The notes under the pieces are model-generated. The model was not told where the DNA came from, searched no databases, and saw only the letters and a program-made list of their open reading frames with translations. A DNA stretch of 64,000 bases from Liolophura sinensis (lineage: Eukaryota > Mollusca > Polyplacophora > Chitonida > Chitonidae), in assembly GCF_032854445.1 (NCBI RefSeq), contig NC_088302.1, forward strand, positions 47,346,645 through 47,410,644. The letters run 5' to 3'. The position numbers were made by a program, and so were the translations under genes. Of this stretch, positions 1-13,089 are shown in pieces; position 1 is the stretch's first letter, and every line of letters starts with the position of its first letter.

Positions 1-3000
1 TTTTGCGACAGTCGATTTGTCAAAATTCAACAAACGCTGATACAATGTTAATGGAGTATCAAGAAGTCTTTGTGATTTGTGTAAGTCCTGTCCTGTTGTG
101 CGCGTGGAAACTTTCACAAACATTTGTGGAATATTACACGAAAATTTGTGGAATATCTCGATTCTGTTTCAATAATTCTTGTGGAGAGCCCCGGCAGTAG
201 CTGTGTACAGTATCGCATTGGTGGAATATTTTGGCAGTTTTTGTCAATAAGTGATCTTTCACATTTTGTAGTCTAACGGTCTAAGATCTAAAGATCCGCG
301 GCGGAAAGCGGATATTCATACTAACTAGTTTGTATTTGTATTTCTCAGCTAACAAGCCATGAATCTCACAGGGAATGCCCACAAAAACAACGATGATTTC
401 TGAAAACATTTCTGCATTTTGGAATGATTTGAAGTACCTAACTAACATCAAATACTCGGAATGACTTTTGACACCTGCATATTCGAAATTAGCTCAACGC
501 GTTTGTTTAAATCGTGCATTCATCATCGGATTTACAATTTGTGAGTACGAACAGCACTATTGGATAACAAAGGATACCAGAGTCACGCACATCAGCATTT
601 TTTCTGGAGACGTGAATAATATGAATATATTAATGACCCAGCATCAAAGTGTACAGATTACTCAGTCTTTCTTCCAGAGATGATTAATCTGAAACTCCCC
701 TGTAAAGATTCGAAAGCAAATTCCAGAGAACATCAAGCTCCGTGATGATAATGAAATTGTCTGTCTAATGATATTGAAATAGGGTGTCAGATGATATTCA
801 AATAACAGGACGTTGAATTGTTGTGAAGCATTGGCTGTACAATTTGAACTTTGTGCTTTTTGGAACTAAACATGAATTTGTCATTTGGAAGAGGAAGAGC
901 TGGCTTTCGACAATAACAAACATATCAGTATTTCTTGATAGGTTTTTAAATCTTCCAAAATGAAATTGTTATATGTTACCTCAGCGAGTAACTAATTTAG
1001 TAGCCTAGTAATTATTAGTAATTGTTTTAACTTACAACTAAATAATTTATCAGAAGAAAGTTACTGCCTCTACCTCTCTCATGTATAGTATATCTGAAAA
1101 CCATACAGTCTGCTTGCGTTAAAAACATTTATCCCTGAGCAAAGACGGTTCGTCTATTTCTATATAATCCAGTGCGTCACTCAGTACCTATTAACCTCCA
1201 CATTATCTTGATATTTCATGTTAAGGGAAACAAAGCAGGCTGGAATGGCCATTGCCTGGCAAGTTTTAATGTATATAGTTAACGTTGTATAGAATAACAA
1301 ATCGTTCTTATCGCCTGTTAAGAAAACTTTTTAACGAACACTGTTTCATTGGAAAGATACGAGTCTTCACAAGATACAAAGCATCAGTGTGTTTCATCCT
1401 ACTCACGTTTTAGTCGGACTTTGCTAATTTGTGGTCTCGTGGTTTGTCGAAAACACTGCTGGTTCAGTGATCAAATTATATGTGGATTTCGGTAAAGTAG
1501 AAATGAGTGCTGTTATGTCATTAGATTTATATTAACTTGTATTCATAATGTGAATAAATCTCTGACATAACCAAATACAAGAAAATCGTTGAATCGCATG
1601 TCTACAGCAGAAGTGAAGGAGCTTAGAAGAATATCACGCATTCCATTGCTAACTCAATAAAAGCATTTAGGAATCCTCATATGTTTGCTTGGGATTTGAA
1701 GTCACTGTCAATGTTATTTCGGTCACACTAGAGTGCTGTCTCCCAGTAGCCGAAAAGATGCTGAAATATACTTATTGTATGGCCTCACTGGAACACCGTG
1801 CCAAAGACAATGAGTATGACATCTCGTAATGTACTGACACTGGACCCAAACTTGTTTGGGTTACTACATCCAACCAGGAGATTCCAAGGTCACCAAGGTT
1901 GTCCGACTCCACTCGAACCTTGATTTAGGCTACGTTTCAGTGGTTTTCATGATTATTTTGTTATTATTGGAGACCGGAAGGGTTCAGTCATCATTGAACT
2001 GTGTGGCTTTCTTAGAAGGTGTTTCTGTTCATCAGTTAATAAAATTTATCAGAGGAAGTCTTAACGTTGGGGATGTTTTTAAAGTTATGCAAGTGATTAT
2101 TTAATTGTGGACTTAAAACTCTGTTGTTGCTATGCGTGGGGCTAAACAATTCGGCTACCTTTCGCATTGAATATTACTAAAGGAAGAGAATGTAACGTTC
2201 TTCAACATCCAGACAGACAAATGTTAAATTAACGACTCAGCACCTTTTGCAGTCACATCGCGTGTTTGTTCCTTAATAAGAGACTTTATTCTTGCACCAC
2301 TTTCTTGTAGTCTAGAGATGGAAATGGCAAAAATCGATTATTATGTAAGATGTTTTTCTTGGTTTCCTTCCCAGAAGGCTTGTCAACACGTATTTATGCG
2401 CGCCGTGCTGTGCGCTTTGGATGACGGCATAAGATGACATTTTTCCTCAAAGCCTTCTGTGAATGAGAAAAAGAACTTTGTCAGTGGTCATGATTTCAGA
2501 AGACACACGAGACGAATAGGGAAAAACATCTTCAGAGTATGTCTCATTTTTAGTATTCTTTTAGTATTCTCTGTTAGCCTACATTCTCTCGGCCAGCTGA
2601 ACCTGTTATAGTCATACCAGAACTACGTGTATGTCGCCTGTGTGGGTCTGTTTTCATGAAGATTCGTTAGTTGGCAACGTTATACAGTTATGGTAGTCAG
2701 GTTAATTGAGGTTTTATCTCTCTGTATATGTGTTCTCCAAAATGTTTTCTTGCCTACTGCAAAATTGTCTAGTGTAGCTTGTCATGCTGTCAGAGGCGCT
2801 TCGTTCCTCAATGGAGCATATCCTTCTTATTGCTTAAATATCTTTGAAACCAGACGTCATGTAGCATTCCCAAACTTTCCAAACGAAGTGCACGAAATTT
2901 GGTTGTATTACTAAATAACTTCCTCCTGTTTAAGAAGGCGATTATTTCAAAACTATCCTTATTTGCCTGCTGTATGCATTCCCTGAAATTATTAACAACA

Positions 3001-3147
3001 TTCATAATTGTTTAAAGAAAATGCAGCTAACTATTTGTTTATTTCACGAGATTTTGCAATACAACTTTATAGATACGTGTATTTTTTTCAGCAGTAAAAT
3101 CATATTCACCAATCTATATAAATGTTTATAGACTTGTCTGTGCATTG
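1..3147. other. Non-coding stretch without recognisable gene
   Basis: No coding region is supported here; the open frames are short and have no recognisable domain. The only structure seen is a short repeated word, ATTTGTGGAATAT, at 122-134 and 144-156, with a near copy ATTGGTGGAATAT at 217-229. This may be the worn remnant of a tandem or transposon repeat running off the left edge. The 82-codon frame at 1856-2104 is of a length expected by chance at this base composition. Confidence 0.5.
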
Positions 3148-3268
3148 GATGGGTCGTCAGCAACCTGTCTGGTTTCCTCCCATCAATTTGCTGACCCCAT
3201 GAAAAATTTTTGAGAACGGTGTAAAACGCCAGTAAAATTATATAATAAATAAATAAATACATAAAAAT
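3148..3268 (+). repeat. SINE family A, 5'-truncated, diverged
   Basis: The sequence reads like the body and tail of the family A tRNA-derived SINE: GTCAGCAACCTG, then CTGGTTTCCTCCCATCA, then GAGAACGGTGTAAAACGCCA, ending in an AATAAATAAATA tail. The tRNA-like head is absent, as is usual for 5'-truncated retroposed copies. It is heavily mutated compared with the copy at 60036-60303, so it is probably an older insertion. Confidence 0.8.
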
Positions 3269-6200
3269 AAATTTGTCTGTGTATTATGCAGATTTTACAG
3301 TGTTTCAGCACCATACAGTATGTCCCGAGTTATGCTTAGAATACATGGAAAGGAACTCTTAAAGGAAGATTATGGTTTCAGGGCAAAGGCAAAAAAGTTA
3401 CGTAACTTTTTTCATTTTTGAAGCATATTTCAAATTTCTTTATAAATCTGTCAATGCTCGGAAATATGGGGAAATTACGTCATCGATGAACTCTCTACTT
3501 CTCTAACTTGAAAATGAAATTCTGAATTAATTCTGCTACTGCTATGAAAATCGGATGTAAATTTATGATTTCCAGGTTTCCCTCCGCTTTTGTGTATTCC
3601 ACATAGTGTCTAATCTAAGTTTTTATAAAAATGCTTCAAATACGTGAGCTTTTTTTCACTTTTTGTAGAATTTACGGTCACCAGTGCATTCACAATTTTT
3701 GAATTTTGCCTACTTAAGCGTAGAAAAATACTTGGAGGCCTGGAGAATACTCTGTTTTCAATAATCTTTTTTGAATGTCACCTGATGCTCCAAAATATGT
3801 GCAGTGAAAGACAAAATTCAATAAGATTCAGCAGTGCGATCAATACTGACAGCAAAGTCAATATTGCATTCCAGGATTACAATTTAGAGACTCTTTAATA
3901 ATACTGGATGAGTTTCAAAAAGCATAGTTAAGGTGAAAATCAAGAAATATATGACCAATGACCTGTCAGTTATCTATTTGATTTAGACGGAAATTAAATG
4001 GTGCCCTCTAGCCATCATTCAATGCGGAGAGAAATAGTGGAATTTAAGAAATACAATCCTATGATGTCGACAGCAGATAAATGTTGAAAATTATTTTCAA
4101 GTAGAATATGTTCTAAGATTCAAAATCAAATTCGGACTATTAGGCATTTTTACGCAATACATATTTGATTTTTTTTTTGGAACAAATCGAAATCCACTTT
4201 GATTCTCAAGAGGATTGCAATAAGGATGGCAGTTAGCCGATATGAGTTCGATTTGTTACAGATTTTCATTTTTTTGTGCTCTACATAGAGAAACTGCCAC
4301 CCAAACTTCTTTCGATTTGGCACATTGTGAAGTTGTATGCGATGACTTCTGTAAACTTGAGGTACCACACTCTCATTCTCCCAGCCCAACTTCCGGTCTC
4401 TTTTCTTGGGCTAATGACCTCCTCATCTCCCTAGACTTTCCGATCGTCTATAGATTCGCAATTTGGAAAACCCATCCATTTCCTGCACTAGTTGCTAAGC
4501 TCTGAGAACCAGTAGTCATTGTATTGACAATATTGAAACTGATTGTTCAGAGATTCTGTGAGAAGCCTTCTTTGACCAATGTAAGAAAGTTATCCGCTGC
4601 TCTCCTTCTCTCTAGGCCCACTACTATGAACAAAAGCCCCAAATTAAGAATATATTAACATTTAGTTGACCGATTTTATGCTTGTGTATAAAAATGCAGT
4701 TAAATTATGAAAAATCTCCCTTTACATTTGTCTTTGATAGTGGACACCCAAGTCTCCACACGTTTCACTTTAGTGGAAGCATCTGCTGGTTTGGCCGCTG
4801 TAATGTAAACGAAATATTCTAGAGTAGCGTGTAGGACACATAGTACTTACGAACCTAAAGAGAAGCATCATCATCAGATTTAGACTTGTTTACAATAACG
4901 TGAGATTCGCAGGCATAACACAATCCAGTCAAAGATTTGAACCGCATTATTTAAAAGGTTGTCTAACACTTTGATTTGATTCTTTGTGGTTCCTGAATTG
5001 CTAAGAAATGCTAACTCTCAAGAAATGCAGGGGTTATAAGATAAATAGGGTGAAATTTACAGCAAAATCTGTGCAATTAAACGATAAAATTAACAGTTGA
5101 TTTATTGCTTTGGATGGCTTTAGGTTTCATTACCTACAGGAAAAAAAAAACAATTTCCCTTGTAGTTAGCGTTCAAGGGACGCATGTATAAGACAACTTG
5201 GCCCACACTGACAGTGACTAAAACAAGTCTGGTACCAGCAACGCAATATCAGTGAAATCAGACTGATTCACAGCTGTCCAATCGAGTGTATAATGTGTAA
5301 AGTATTTTATTTAGATGACAATTGCAGTTTTGGTGGGTTCCTCAGGAAGGGAGAAAACTCCTACTGACTAACTATAGACGGGGTTATTCCCCCTCCACCT
5401 ATTCTCCCCCAGAAGCGGTATAGGTGATTGTGGGGTTAATAGCAAATAGAACAACACGTTAGACACTGTAAAGTTTCCAGTAAACCGAGCAAACTGTCTT
5501 TAGTACTTACGTCGAGCTGTAACCGTCATCGATTCGGAGGTGTTCGAACAGATCTAACGTTAAAGATTCTGGTCGATTTCATATGTAGGCTACGTACTGG
5601 CATATAGATACATATAGATTTATTTGTTCGTTGAATTCGTGGATTCATCATGAAAATAAATAAAAATTACAATTATCCCAAACACATGACATGCGTAATA
5701 TAAAATACTTTTGTAGTTGAAGTTTAGATTACCTACAAGTAAATTGTATAAGGAGTGGTAAGCCTTTATTAGCTGATGTAGGGTCTGAACTCAAATTTTT
5801 GTTCTATTCAGGAAAGCGTGCATGTTGATGTTAGCTTTTACACGCTTATAGAGCGCAGATATTTCTGGATTTGAACGAATTGCACATTTAACTATAGCGA
5901 GCAATATTTATCAGGGGGAAAGGCCAGTGCAAATCGAAATGTGTCCAGAAAACACTTCCATTGCTATCAACATTTTCAGAAAAATTCATGGTCCAACACG
6001 GCATGATAGGCCTACAATTGGAGTGTTGGACACAGGCTCTTACCCACTTGTTAAATATTACTCGGTCTCTTAGCATTATGCCAGTCATTGTCACTGAAAT
6101 CAAAAACAATATTTCTCTCCCTTTAACCGTGATTTACAAAACCTTCCTTTAAATACATGGAAACGATTTTCAGGGATATCTGATAGAATTCCATCTATTT

Positions 6201-6989
6201 AAAAACTCTGAGGTTTGCAATGATTTTTTCTGCTAAAAATGGCATCCCTAAAACCGATATCTTTTCAAAATCGTTGTCAGTTTAATTTAATACTCTGGGA
6301 CAGCAAGTACCCAAACAAACAAAAGAAAAGATCAGATATTAGTGCCCAGTTAGTTATCCTACCTGCTAATTTATTGTCAGAAGTAAGGTATAGCTGTTAA
6401 GGATCAAAATTTTCTTAAATTTATGGAATGACAAGACACAATAGATTTTTTGATTAGTTTATTTGGTTTCAGTTTAGAGAGTTTGATCACTTATCTGACA
6501 ACAGTCAAGTTACTGTGGGGAGGTAACCAGATTGCCGACACCAAATCACCGTCCTCCGCTAGGTTTCCTGACATACCACCTGGCCGAAGCTAAACCAGGG
6601 ATATGTCATAAATAGAATGATACCTAACAAATTTTGGTCTGGCCGAGATCTAGGAGATATTTCTCAACACTTCCTGCGGTATGTCATTTTTATCCTGTTA
6701 AGGTACAGCATGGCTTTGTTAAATACAGAGTCAGTACTAAGAAGATCAGTTAATGTCAGGCTAGATTAGAACAGAAAGCCACAAAAAGGGCCCTTATCTG
6801 AGATACAAGAGACCTTGGGGGAGATCTACATTGGCATTGATGATAACCTGGTTACTTAATGCAGCAAATGAAGTTAAGAGGTCGGTAAATGACAAATGTT
6901 TTGTCTATTAACTGAAGGCAATGTTAAGCTTAACACGTATAAGACTGAAATACCTGCTTCCGGACATATGTACAGTACTATCAGCCTTC
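3269..6989. other. Non-coding stretch, nothing recognised
   Basis: This is AT-rich single-copy-looking sequence. No exon, RNA gene or transposon domain could be supported. Short open frames (for example 3644-3898 +, 4242-4505 +, 5888-6109 -) lack family resemblance and overlap one another on opposite strands, which is typical of chance frames. Confidence 0.45.
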
Positions 6990-7305
6990 TTCGAGAGTTC
7001 GCTCATGGGATCGAACCCGAGTCTGGCCAAAGCCAAAAAATTAAAGTGGTATTTCCTACTGCCTCCCTTGTCACTCAGCGGTGAGTAGTTAGAGAAAAGA
7101 AACAGGACTGATTGACCTGGTGTTAATATTACGCGATGGTGTCATATCTGGTGTCTTCGGTATGATACTTCAGTGGTGGCAGCACTTTAGCTGCATACAG
7201 TTTTAACTGACACAAGTAGACACAGCATATGTACACACACCTAATGACTCGTCGCTGTAACATGAAAAATAATTAAGTACGAGGTAAACCATCAAGTATA
7301 CATAC
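6990..7305 (+). repeat. SINE family B (META-like core), diverged copy
   Basis: The order of blocks matches the family B element at 38060-38427 and the copy at 58120-58460. It has a GATCGAACCC box-B-like word near 7013, a TACTGCCTCCCTTGTCACTCAG block, the GGACTGATTGACCTGGTG core start, GTGTCTTCGGTATGATACTTCAGTG, and a tail with ACGAGGTAAACCATCAAG followed by CATA repeats. The core resembles the META-type central domain shared by molluscan SINEs (recalled family knowledge). No clear target-site duplication was found. Confidence 0.7.
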
Positions 7306-8278
7306 ATACATACCGATTTAAAGTTATATTATCAGAATATAAAATTAACCTCGCACACCTGCAGATGTATAAATTACGCCGGATCACATATGTCTGAGAT
7401 GTCTATCTCCTGTTCGTAAACACCTAAATGTGTAACCCTGTGAATTAAATGTCAGCCCAGCAATAACATTGTGGAAGTCCACGTAGGATCTTGAAACGGT
7501 TCAGAATGGAAATGTTAATAAAAGAAATCAGGCAGGTCGTATTTAATGTGGCTCTGTTGATCCTACTCAATAAACTAGACCTAATAAGATTGCTGATGGC
7601 GGTAGCACGAGCGACATCCAATCACGACTAGAGAGAGAATTGCCATTCTTGAAGCGAGGGCGGCCATCAGCAACCCACAGGGGAAGCTTCATCCTGTGCC
7701 TCATCAAATCATCGGCCATTAACGCTTATCGGGTACTCTGATAAATAAACTGAAGACCCCACAGTTGCTGGACTGTTATATGATATGCGATTCTAGCCAC
7801 GTAGAGCTTTGGTTAAAACTACAATGAACAATAAAAGTCAATTTGTGTGTATTTGATTAATATACTGGAGCTGACGAGACGGGACTAACAAGACAATTCT
7901 ATTGGTAGAGTGTTCGAGACTGGAGATGAAAGTAACTACAAAATAATTCTTAATTGTACGTGAAGCAGTAAGGCTGAACAGAAATTTGTTCAGTAAATTC
8001 GTACTGTCATTTCTACATTTAAATCTGGAATTAGTGACGCACCTCTTGGTTTCGATCTCTTGACTTAAGTGGGTGTATGCGGTATTGCGAACAAACTAAA
8101 TAAATGAATAACGTGGCCAGTAAATATCACATTTCCTGTTCTTCAGCCCAAGTGTTGACAACGAGGATAAGCTGAATATCTCCATTCTTGTATGCAACTC
8201 CCTAAACTCCTTCTCACCTTTAACAAAACTGTTTGTTCTTTTCTGTTTTATGTCACATTTTTTGGTGTATGTTTTCTC
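7306..8278. other. Non-coding stretch, nothing recognised
   Basis: No gene or repeat with recognisable structure is seen. The start of an unlikely 64-codon frame (ATG at 8192) lies at its right edge and runs into the 21-bp array described separately. Confidence 0.4.
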
Positions 8279-8386
8279 ATAAAACGCTACGGCAGCACCG
8301 GTAGAAAACGCTGGAGTTACGCTAGAAAACGCTTGAGTTACGGTAGAAAACGCTACAGTTGCGGTAGAAAACGCTGGTTTTACTGA
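8279..8386 (+). repeat. 21-bp minisatellite, about 5 units
   Basis: The word AAAACGCT recurs at 8281, 8305, 8326, 8347 and 8368, giving spacings of 24, 21, 21 and 21 bp; the unit is close to GTAGAAAACGCTGGAGTTACG. Because 21 is a multiple of 3, the array is open and would encode a 7-residue basic/aromatic repeat of the type GRKRWSY. It sits at the 3' end of a 64-codon frame starting at 8192 whose middle (about residues 15-29) is hydrophobic. Translation is not supported by any other sign. Confidence 0.85.
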
Positions 8387-9135
8387 TATGTGGACATCTT
8401 AACGTGTGTAGTAGTCGTCAGAGTATCCAATACATATATTGCTGTCTCCATCTATTACATCACGTATTACACATGGCTTAGTCTAGCACCCTTCCTGTGT
8501 CGGGCACAAGGCCAAAACTCCGACGTGATGCATGGCCATTTATCACATGACTGAAGACACATTGTCTGCTCAGGCTTATCCTGAAGAATCGTGTGGCTAA
8601 GCCGTCATCTGATTCTTCAGCGCCTTTCTATCAATGTGAGAGGAGATAAACTCTAGCTTATGCCAGACACAAGTGATACCATTTTGTGAGTTATTGTCTG
8701 GACAACTTACGATACAGTATCTCTATGGTACATGGAAAGGAAGATCCCTATCCACCTACAAAGATAAAAAAAATGGTGACGACATGCAGTTTCTCTTGTG
8801 ACTATTACCACGTGACCACACACTCAGCCCTGATAGCAGGTATTATTAATTAAGGAAAACATTAAAAACTAAGCTACTAGAATATATTTTCTAAAGAAAA
8901 CTTCAAAAATGTAGCGTGGGATAATGGTGGTACTTACCATGATTAGTATATCATGAAGAAGTCGTCTTTGGCGAGGACCTTTGATATGACCGAATTGGTG
9001 TTGAAAATGATATGAAAAGCCAAGCAATCAATCAGTAAATAAATTAATATTTATATAATATTTATTTATATACTGTGGACAGTCTCCACCACTGCAATAA
9101 ATCTTACCCGTTTCTTTTAGAAAATCGCAAAAGAA
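8387..9135. other. Non-coding stretch, nothing recognised
   Basis: No coding or repeat feature is supported. A GGTAAGTACC donor-like word on the minus strand (about 8938) follows a short open stretch, but no matching acceptor or start could be found, so it is not called as an exon. Confidence 0.4.
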
Positions 9136-9230
9136 GAATGAATGCTTCTAGAAATTATGGCTTAGAGCTCCAACGGCAAGGTTTCAGTCATATCGTAAAA
9201 ACGAAGACGATAAGCGAAACCTGTATATAG
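9136..9230 (-). repeat. SINE family B tail fragment, reverse orientation
   Basis: Read on the plus strand, GAATGAATGCTTCTAG...GGCTTAGAGCTCCAACGG...TTTCAGTCATATCGT is the reverse complement pattern of the family B tail, which has ATATGACTGAAAAATTGTTGAGTACGACGTTAAACCCCAAGCACTC at the 38 kb copy (there in several pieces). Only the 3' end is retained. Confidence 0.55.
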
Positions 9231-9751
9231 CTGCAATAGGTACAACCAGCCCACTGTTCAGACATTGAGGATGTCTAAGCATCATCCCTTGTTTCTGTAT
9301 TGATATGTTGTCTATGACACGATCTTCGCCATAATCCAGTCAAGCTCTGTCCGCCCCCGCAAAAAGAAAAACTCGATAGCATCACCCGCTGGCCAGTATT
9401 AAAAACATTATACTGCTCGGAGCTCACCAAATGTGGAAATATTTACAGCGCCGATCTAGGGCCGCGCCAGAATTGCCGCTATAAGAGAAGAAAATGGCAT
9501 ATTCGTTTCAGGCAAGGGCATCTTTAATTGGTATATTTCGTATTATTCATTTATCAGCGAAACACATTTATTAAATTCTCTGTCTGGAGTTTCAGCTCAG
9601 AGGTAATCACACTAACAAGCGAATGACGACATGTTAGCTTTTATACAAAACTTCCTAATATCCCCTATCATGTTTCACTGCAGGGTATACCATGGTAGAG
9701 ATGTTACAATACCGTTGCTTGTTTGTGATTGCTTTGTGGTTAAGGTTGTCG

Positions 9752-9840
9752 CTTAAAAATGCCATTTGGTTTCTCCGGGCATTCTGGTTTCCTCCATCCA
9801 TCAAACTGGCCGCCGTTGTGTAAATAAAAAAAAATCTCCA
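9752..9840 (+). repeat. SINE family A fragment
   Basis: GGTTTCTCCGGGCATTCTGG, TTTCCTCCATCCATCA and CTGGCCGCCGTTGTGTAAAT follow the family A body order, ending in an A-rich run instead of the usual tail. The head and the GTACGGCGTAAAACACC segment are missing. Confidence 0.65.
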
Positions 9841-11454
9841 CAGTACTGAATTAAATGCCAGAAAAATTAAAATACATTCGTTTCATTCTTATTGTGCGTC
9901 TTGCTTAGGTGTATTTCACACTAGTGGTCAGCGATAATAGCCGGTGAATAAAAAAAAAGTCCAAAACACATGACATACTCTTCACGTCAATTTGCGATGT
10001 GCGCTCATAAGCATAGGCGCATGCGCATTCATAAAATGCACGCACCTCCACGGCAAAAATGAGAAGAACGTCAAGCAACCTTCCACAGATCTGTTAATTG
10101 AACAATCTGGGGTATCAAGTCGTCTTTTTTCGTCAACAATATTGTCTTTTTTTTACATGACGATAATTCTATAACATGAAATTTTTGTGTAAATTTATCC
10201 CACATCTAAACTCTGGCATGTAGAGGTTAGCTTACTTTATTTATGTTAATTTCTTTTTCTCTGAGCGGAAGCCCTTCAAGGTTTTGTTGACTTCACCGAG
10301 TCTATCTCACGGGATTCACGCCCTGAACGCATAACGACTGTGGTGGAGAAACTCCACAATATGCCTGGCAGCGAGCGACTCGGGGACCATTAGTGTCCAT
10401 TAATCACGTCACCTGTCAGATTTCGCCGGGAAAAAAATTGGGTCAAAAATTTAATGATCTAGTGTATTGCTAATATGTTGGCATTTTTTGAGAAGTTTCT
10501 GCGTAAAATACGGTTACTCGCATAATTTTTGACAGGCGAGGCAATTGTGAAATTCCAGAGCATAATATAAAGTCGATATGATGCAAAATGTATAAAAAAA
10601 TGCTGACATATGATAAAGTGAACTTAGACGTCATTTTAAAATGTTTGGGTTTAAATGATTTAATCCTGTCAGGACTTAGTGTATTTCAAGTTTATTTTAC
10701 TCACTGGAGAAGAAAAACATATGCACTGGCGAATACAGGCTGTATTATTTTTTTGAAGGTTTTACATCGAGTAGCAAATATTACTGCCGCTCAGCTTGCC
10801 GGGGGCTCAGCTTTCGTTTTCTGATCAAATGCTTTTTACTTCACTTCATGTACTTCCCACACTGCTGTCCCTTCATGTCAGAGCAAAACGTTTTTACTTT
10901 CCCTGCCTGATCTACTTGATTCATTAATGCGTGAGTGTTCCAAGTGGAACTTCAAAATAATAACTGAATTAGTTAATTTCATGGAGAAGTTTGAAGAAAG
11001 TAGCGCTGCCGTTTTACTTAACATTTTCATCATGTTTTATGACATTCTGTAGATGGTTGTCATGGAAACAGCGTGATCCTTCCCGGTAGGAGACTGAGCA
11101 CACGTATAAAACCACCTGCTTTTCAAAGGAAAGTAAGTTACTTACATACTAGTAAGTGATCTCCAAAGAACTCCAGGCGATTCCACCTAAACGACCCTGA
11201 TCTGTCTTATTGCTACCAAGTAAGGTAGAGGAACAGGTAGGCCTATTTCAAATATGATCTATCACAAGTTGGGACGGAATGTAGTAGATCCAAACGGTTT
11301 CAGAGTTTCTCTAATACATCACCGTTTGTGTATAGTTGTGCCCATAGAGCAAAGAGGTAGAACACAAGATTCGCTGGGTGCCCGCAGAGTATCATTTTTT
11401 TTTCTTCAGAGCTTGAAACTGACTTGTTTAGACCCGAAGTGTTCCCTTTTAAAA
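9841..11454. other. Non-coding stretch, nothing recognised
   Basis: No exon or RNA gene is supported. Open frames such as 9992-10174 and 10588-10824 are short and have no domain signature. Confidence 0.4.
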
Positions 11455-11520
11455 GAATGAATGAATGATTATGGCTTAACGCCACATCAGCAATTTATCA
11501 TCCATATCGTGGCGAGTATA
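11455..11520 (-). repeat. SINE-tail-like fragment (GATTATGGCTTAACGCCACA)
   Basis: The stretch GAATGAATGATTATGGCTTAACGCCACATCAGCAATTT...CATATCGTGGCGAG has the layout of a reverse-orientation SINE tail: GAAT repeats, a TTAACGCC block, then a CAGCAATTT...CATAT block. It is related in layout to the fragments at 9136, 44073 and 56720. An 11-base C run follows at 11548-11558. Confidence 0.5.
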
Positions 11521-11647
11521 ACAAAGAAATCACAAACCAAACCACCGCCCCCCCCCCCTCCGAAAAAACAAACAAAACAAAAATAGCATCTTTACCGCAC
11601 GGACACCACCCACCTCCGACAGTGTGATAAAACATTGTCCTAGTGTG

Positions 11648-11892
11648 TGATCTCTTTATTTATTTATTTGATAGGTGTTTTACGTTGCACTGAAGAATAT
11701 ATCACTTGTACGACGGCGGTCAGCATTATGGTAGGAGGAAACTGGACAGAGCCCGGGGGAAACCCAAGACCATTCGCAGGCTGTTTACAGACGATCCCAC
11801 GTACGCCCGGAGATAAAGCCAGCTGGACTTGAACTCACAGTGACAGCATTGGAGCCGTGCTGGCGTGTTAACCTCTCGGCCACCCATGTTCC
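11648..11892 (-). repeat. SINE family A, nearly full length, with target-site duplication
   Basis: On the plus strand this begins with the TTTATTTATTTATTTG tail complement and continues through the ACGACGGCGGTCAGCATTAT body to a tRNA-like head complement (TGGACTTGAACTCACAG, about 11822-11840). It is flanked by a 10-bp direct repeat TCCTAGTGTG at 11638-11647 and 11893-11902, the expected target-site duplication of a retroposed SINE. Both the promoter-like head and the tail are retained. Confidence 0.88.
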
Positions 11893-11902
11893 TCCTAGTG
11901 TG

Positions 11903-12120
11903 AGGCGTACTTACCTACCACGCTATATGTGAGCCATATGTTTCAAAGCTTTAATAGTATTGGCACAAAACCACATCATTTCACTGACATTGTTTAAGGA
12001 TTTCTGCAAACGAAGGTCATAACAATTTTTAGAAACGATATTTCAGCAGGGGAGAAGCACTGGAATTCTCTGTTCTCATGCAAATGTGAAGCTTTTCTAG
12101 ACGACGAGATATTGAGGAGA
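11903..12120. other. Non-coding gap between SINE and minisatellite
   Basis: Nothing beyond AT-rich sequence is seen here. Confidence 0.4.
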
Positions 12121-12240
12121 GCGACATTTTTAAGGACGACATCACTTTTATGGCGACAACACTTTTGTGGCGACTACGCTTTTATGCGGAAAGACGCCTT
12201 TATGGGGAACGACACTTTTCGGGACGAAGCGTTTGCTTGA
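12121..12240 (+). repeat. Degenerate short tandem array
   Basis: The words GCGACA/GACGAC...CTTTTATG recur about every 15-22 bp (GCGACATTTTTAAG, GACGACATCACTTTTATG, GCGACAACACTTTTGTG, GCGACTACGCTTTTATGCGG and so on), six or seven worn units in all. No gene overlaps it. Confidence 0.65.
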
Positions 12241-13089
12241 ACTTTGAACAAGCCTAAACAAATAGCTCTTCGAAGGAGGTGAAACAAAATGTTTTGCTCA
12301 TTAGTTTGATTGTTGCAAATATTAACAAAGCAGAATCTACAAACACATGGTATGGCAGCGTTTGTATTTGCTAAGCAAGGCGTTTGCTTCGTCCGTACTA
12401 TGTATTATCTGTAAAGGAATAAATATATTATCTGTAAAGGAATAACTAATCTTCATAGTCATTAAAACTCTTTAAAACCTCTGTAAAATATTATGAGGAT
12501 GACCTTAAATTGTAGACCTTTCAACGGTTAATTTGAAATTAAAACGTAGACAGACGTGGTGACATTCACAAAGCGGAAACAGTTTCAATGCTCTATGTTT
12601 AAATACTTGTACTTCATTTACACTTAGAAATAACCAAAGACAGTGTTATGTTGTCGTAAAAAATAAATCCCTGTTGGTGGTAGTTTTATTCTGGGCCTGA
12701 TTAGAAGACGTGTAGTGGGTGTTGTGAAAGTCGAATAACAGATTTAGAATTTACCGGAAACAAAGTTACTCCGGTAACTATCCAGAATTGATCCGGCTGT
12801 AAACAACGTTTGCACACAACACCTCAAGGAAATGCTTCGGTGAACAATCGTAAACGGTTCGGTGCTTTCCGTTGTAATCAGGAAAACATGACGGCACATT
12901 GGATGGCAAGACAAAGTGCAAAAAAATGCGTTCTTCATCAAGAGAAAAAAAAGAAGCAATCACCGGATGAGAATTGCATCAACACAGGAAGTAATGGAAG
13001 GAAATGTCATTCGGTCTTCGTGTGGCCTGGGGCTGCGCACTCGCCAGGAAGAGGCGGGTATTGCAGGAAAATTGACCACAACTCCGAAG
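12241..13089. other. Non-coding stretch with overlapping short frames
   Basis: Frames of 61-97 codons lie on both strands around 12744-13103, but they overlap head-on and none shows a signal peptide, a domain or splice signals that would support translation. The 97-codon plus frame (12810-13103) is rich in K, N and Q and looks like chance. Confidence 0.4.

Noticed and set aside
5508-5575. Minus-strand mini-exon with GTAAGTAC donor (peptide ending RIDDGYSS)
   Set aside because: The donor is good, but there is no pyrimidine-rich acceptor upstream and no neighbouring exon.
8938-9035. Minus-strand open stretch before a GGTAAGTACC donor
   Set aside because: No credible acceptor or start codon and no recognisable peptide.
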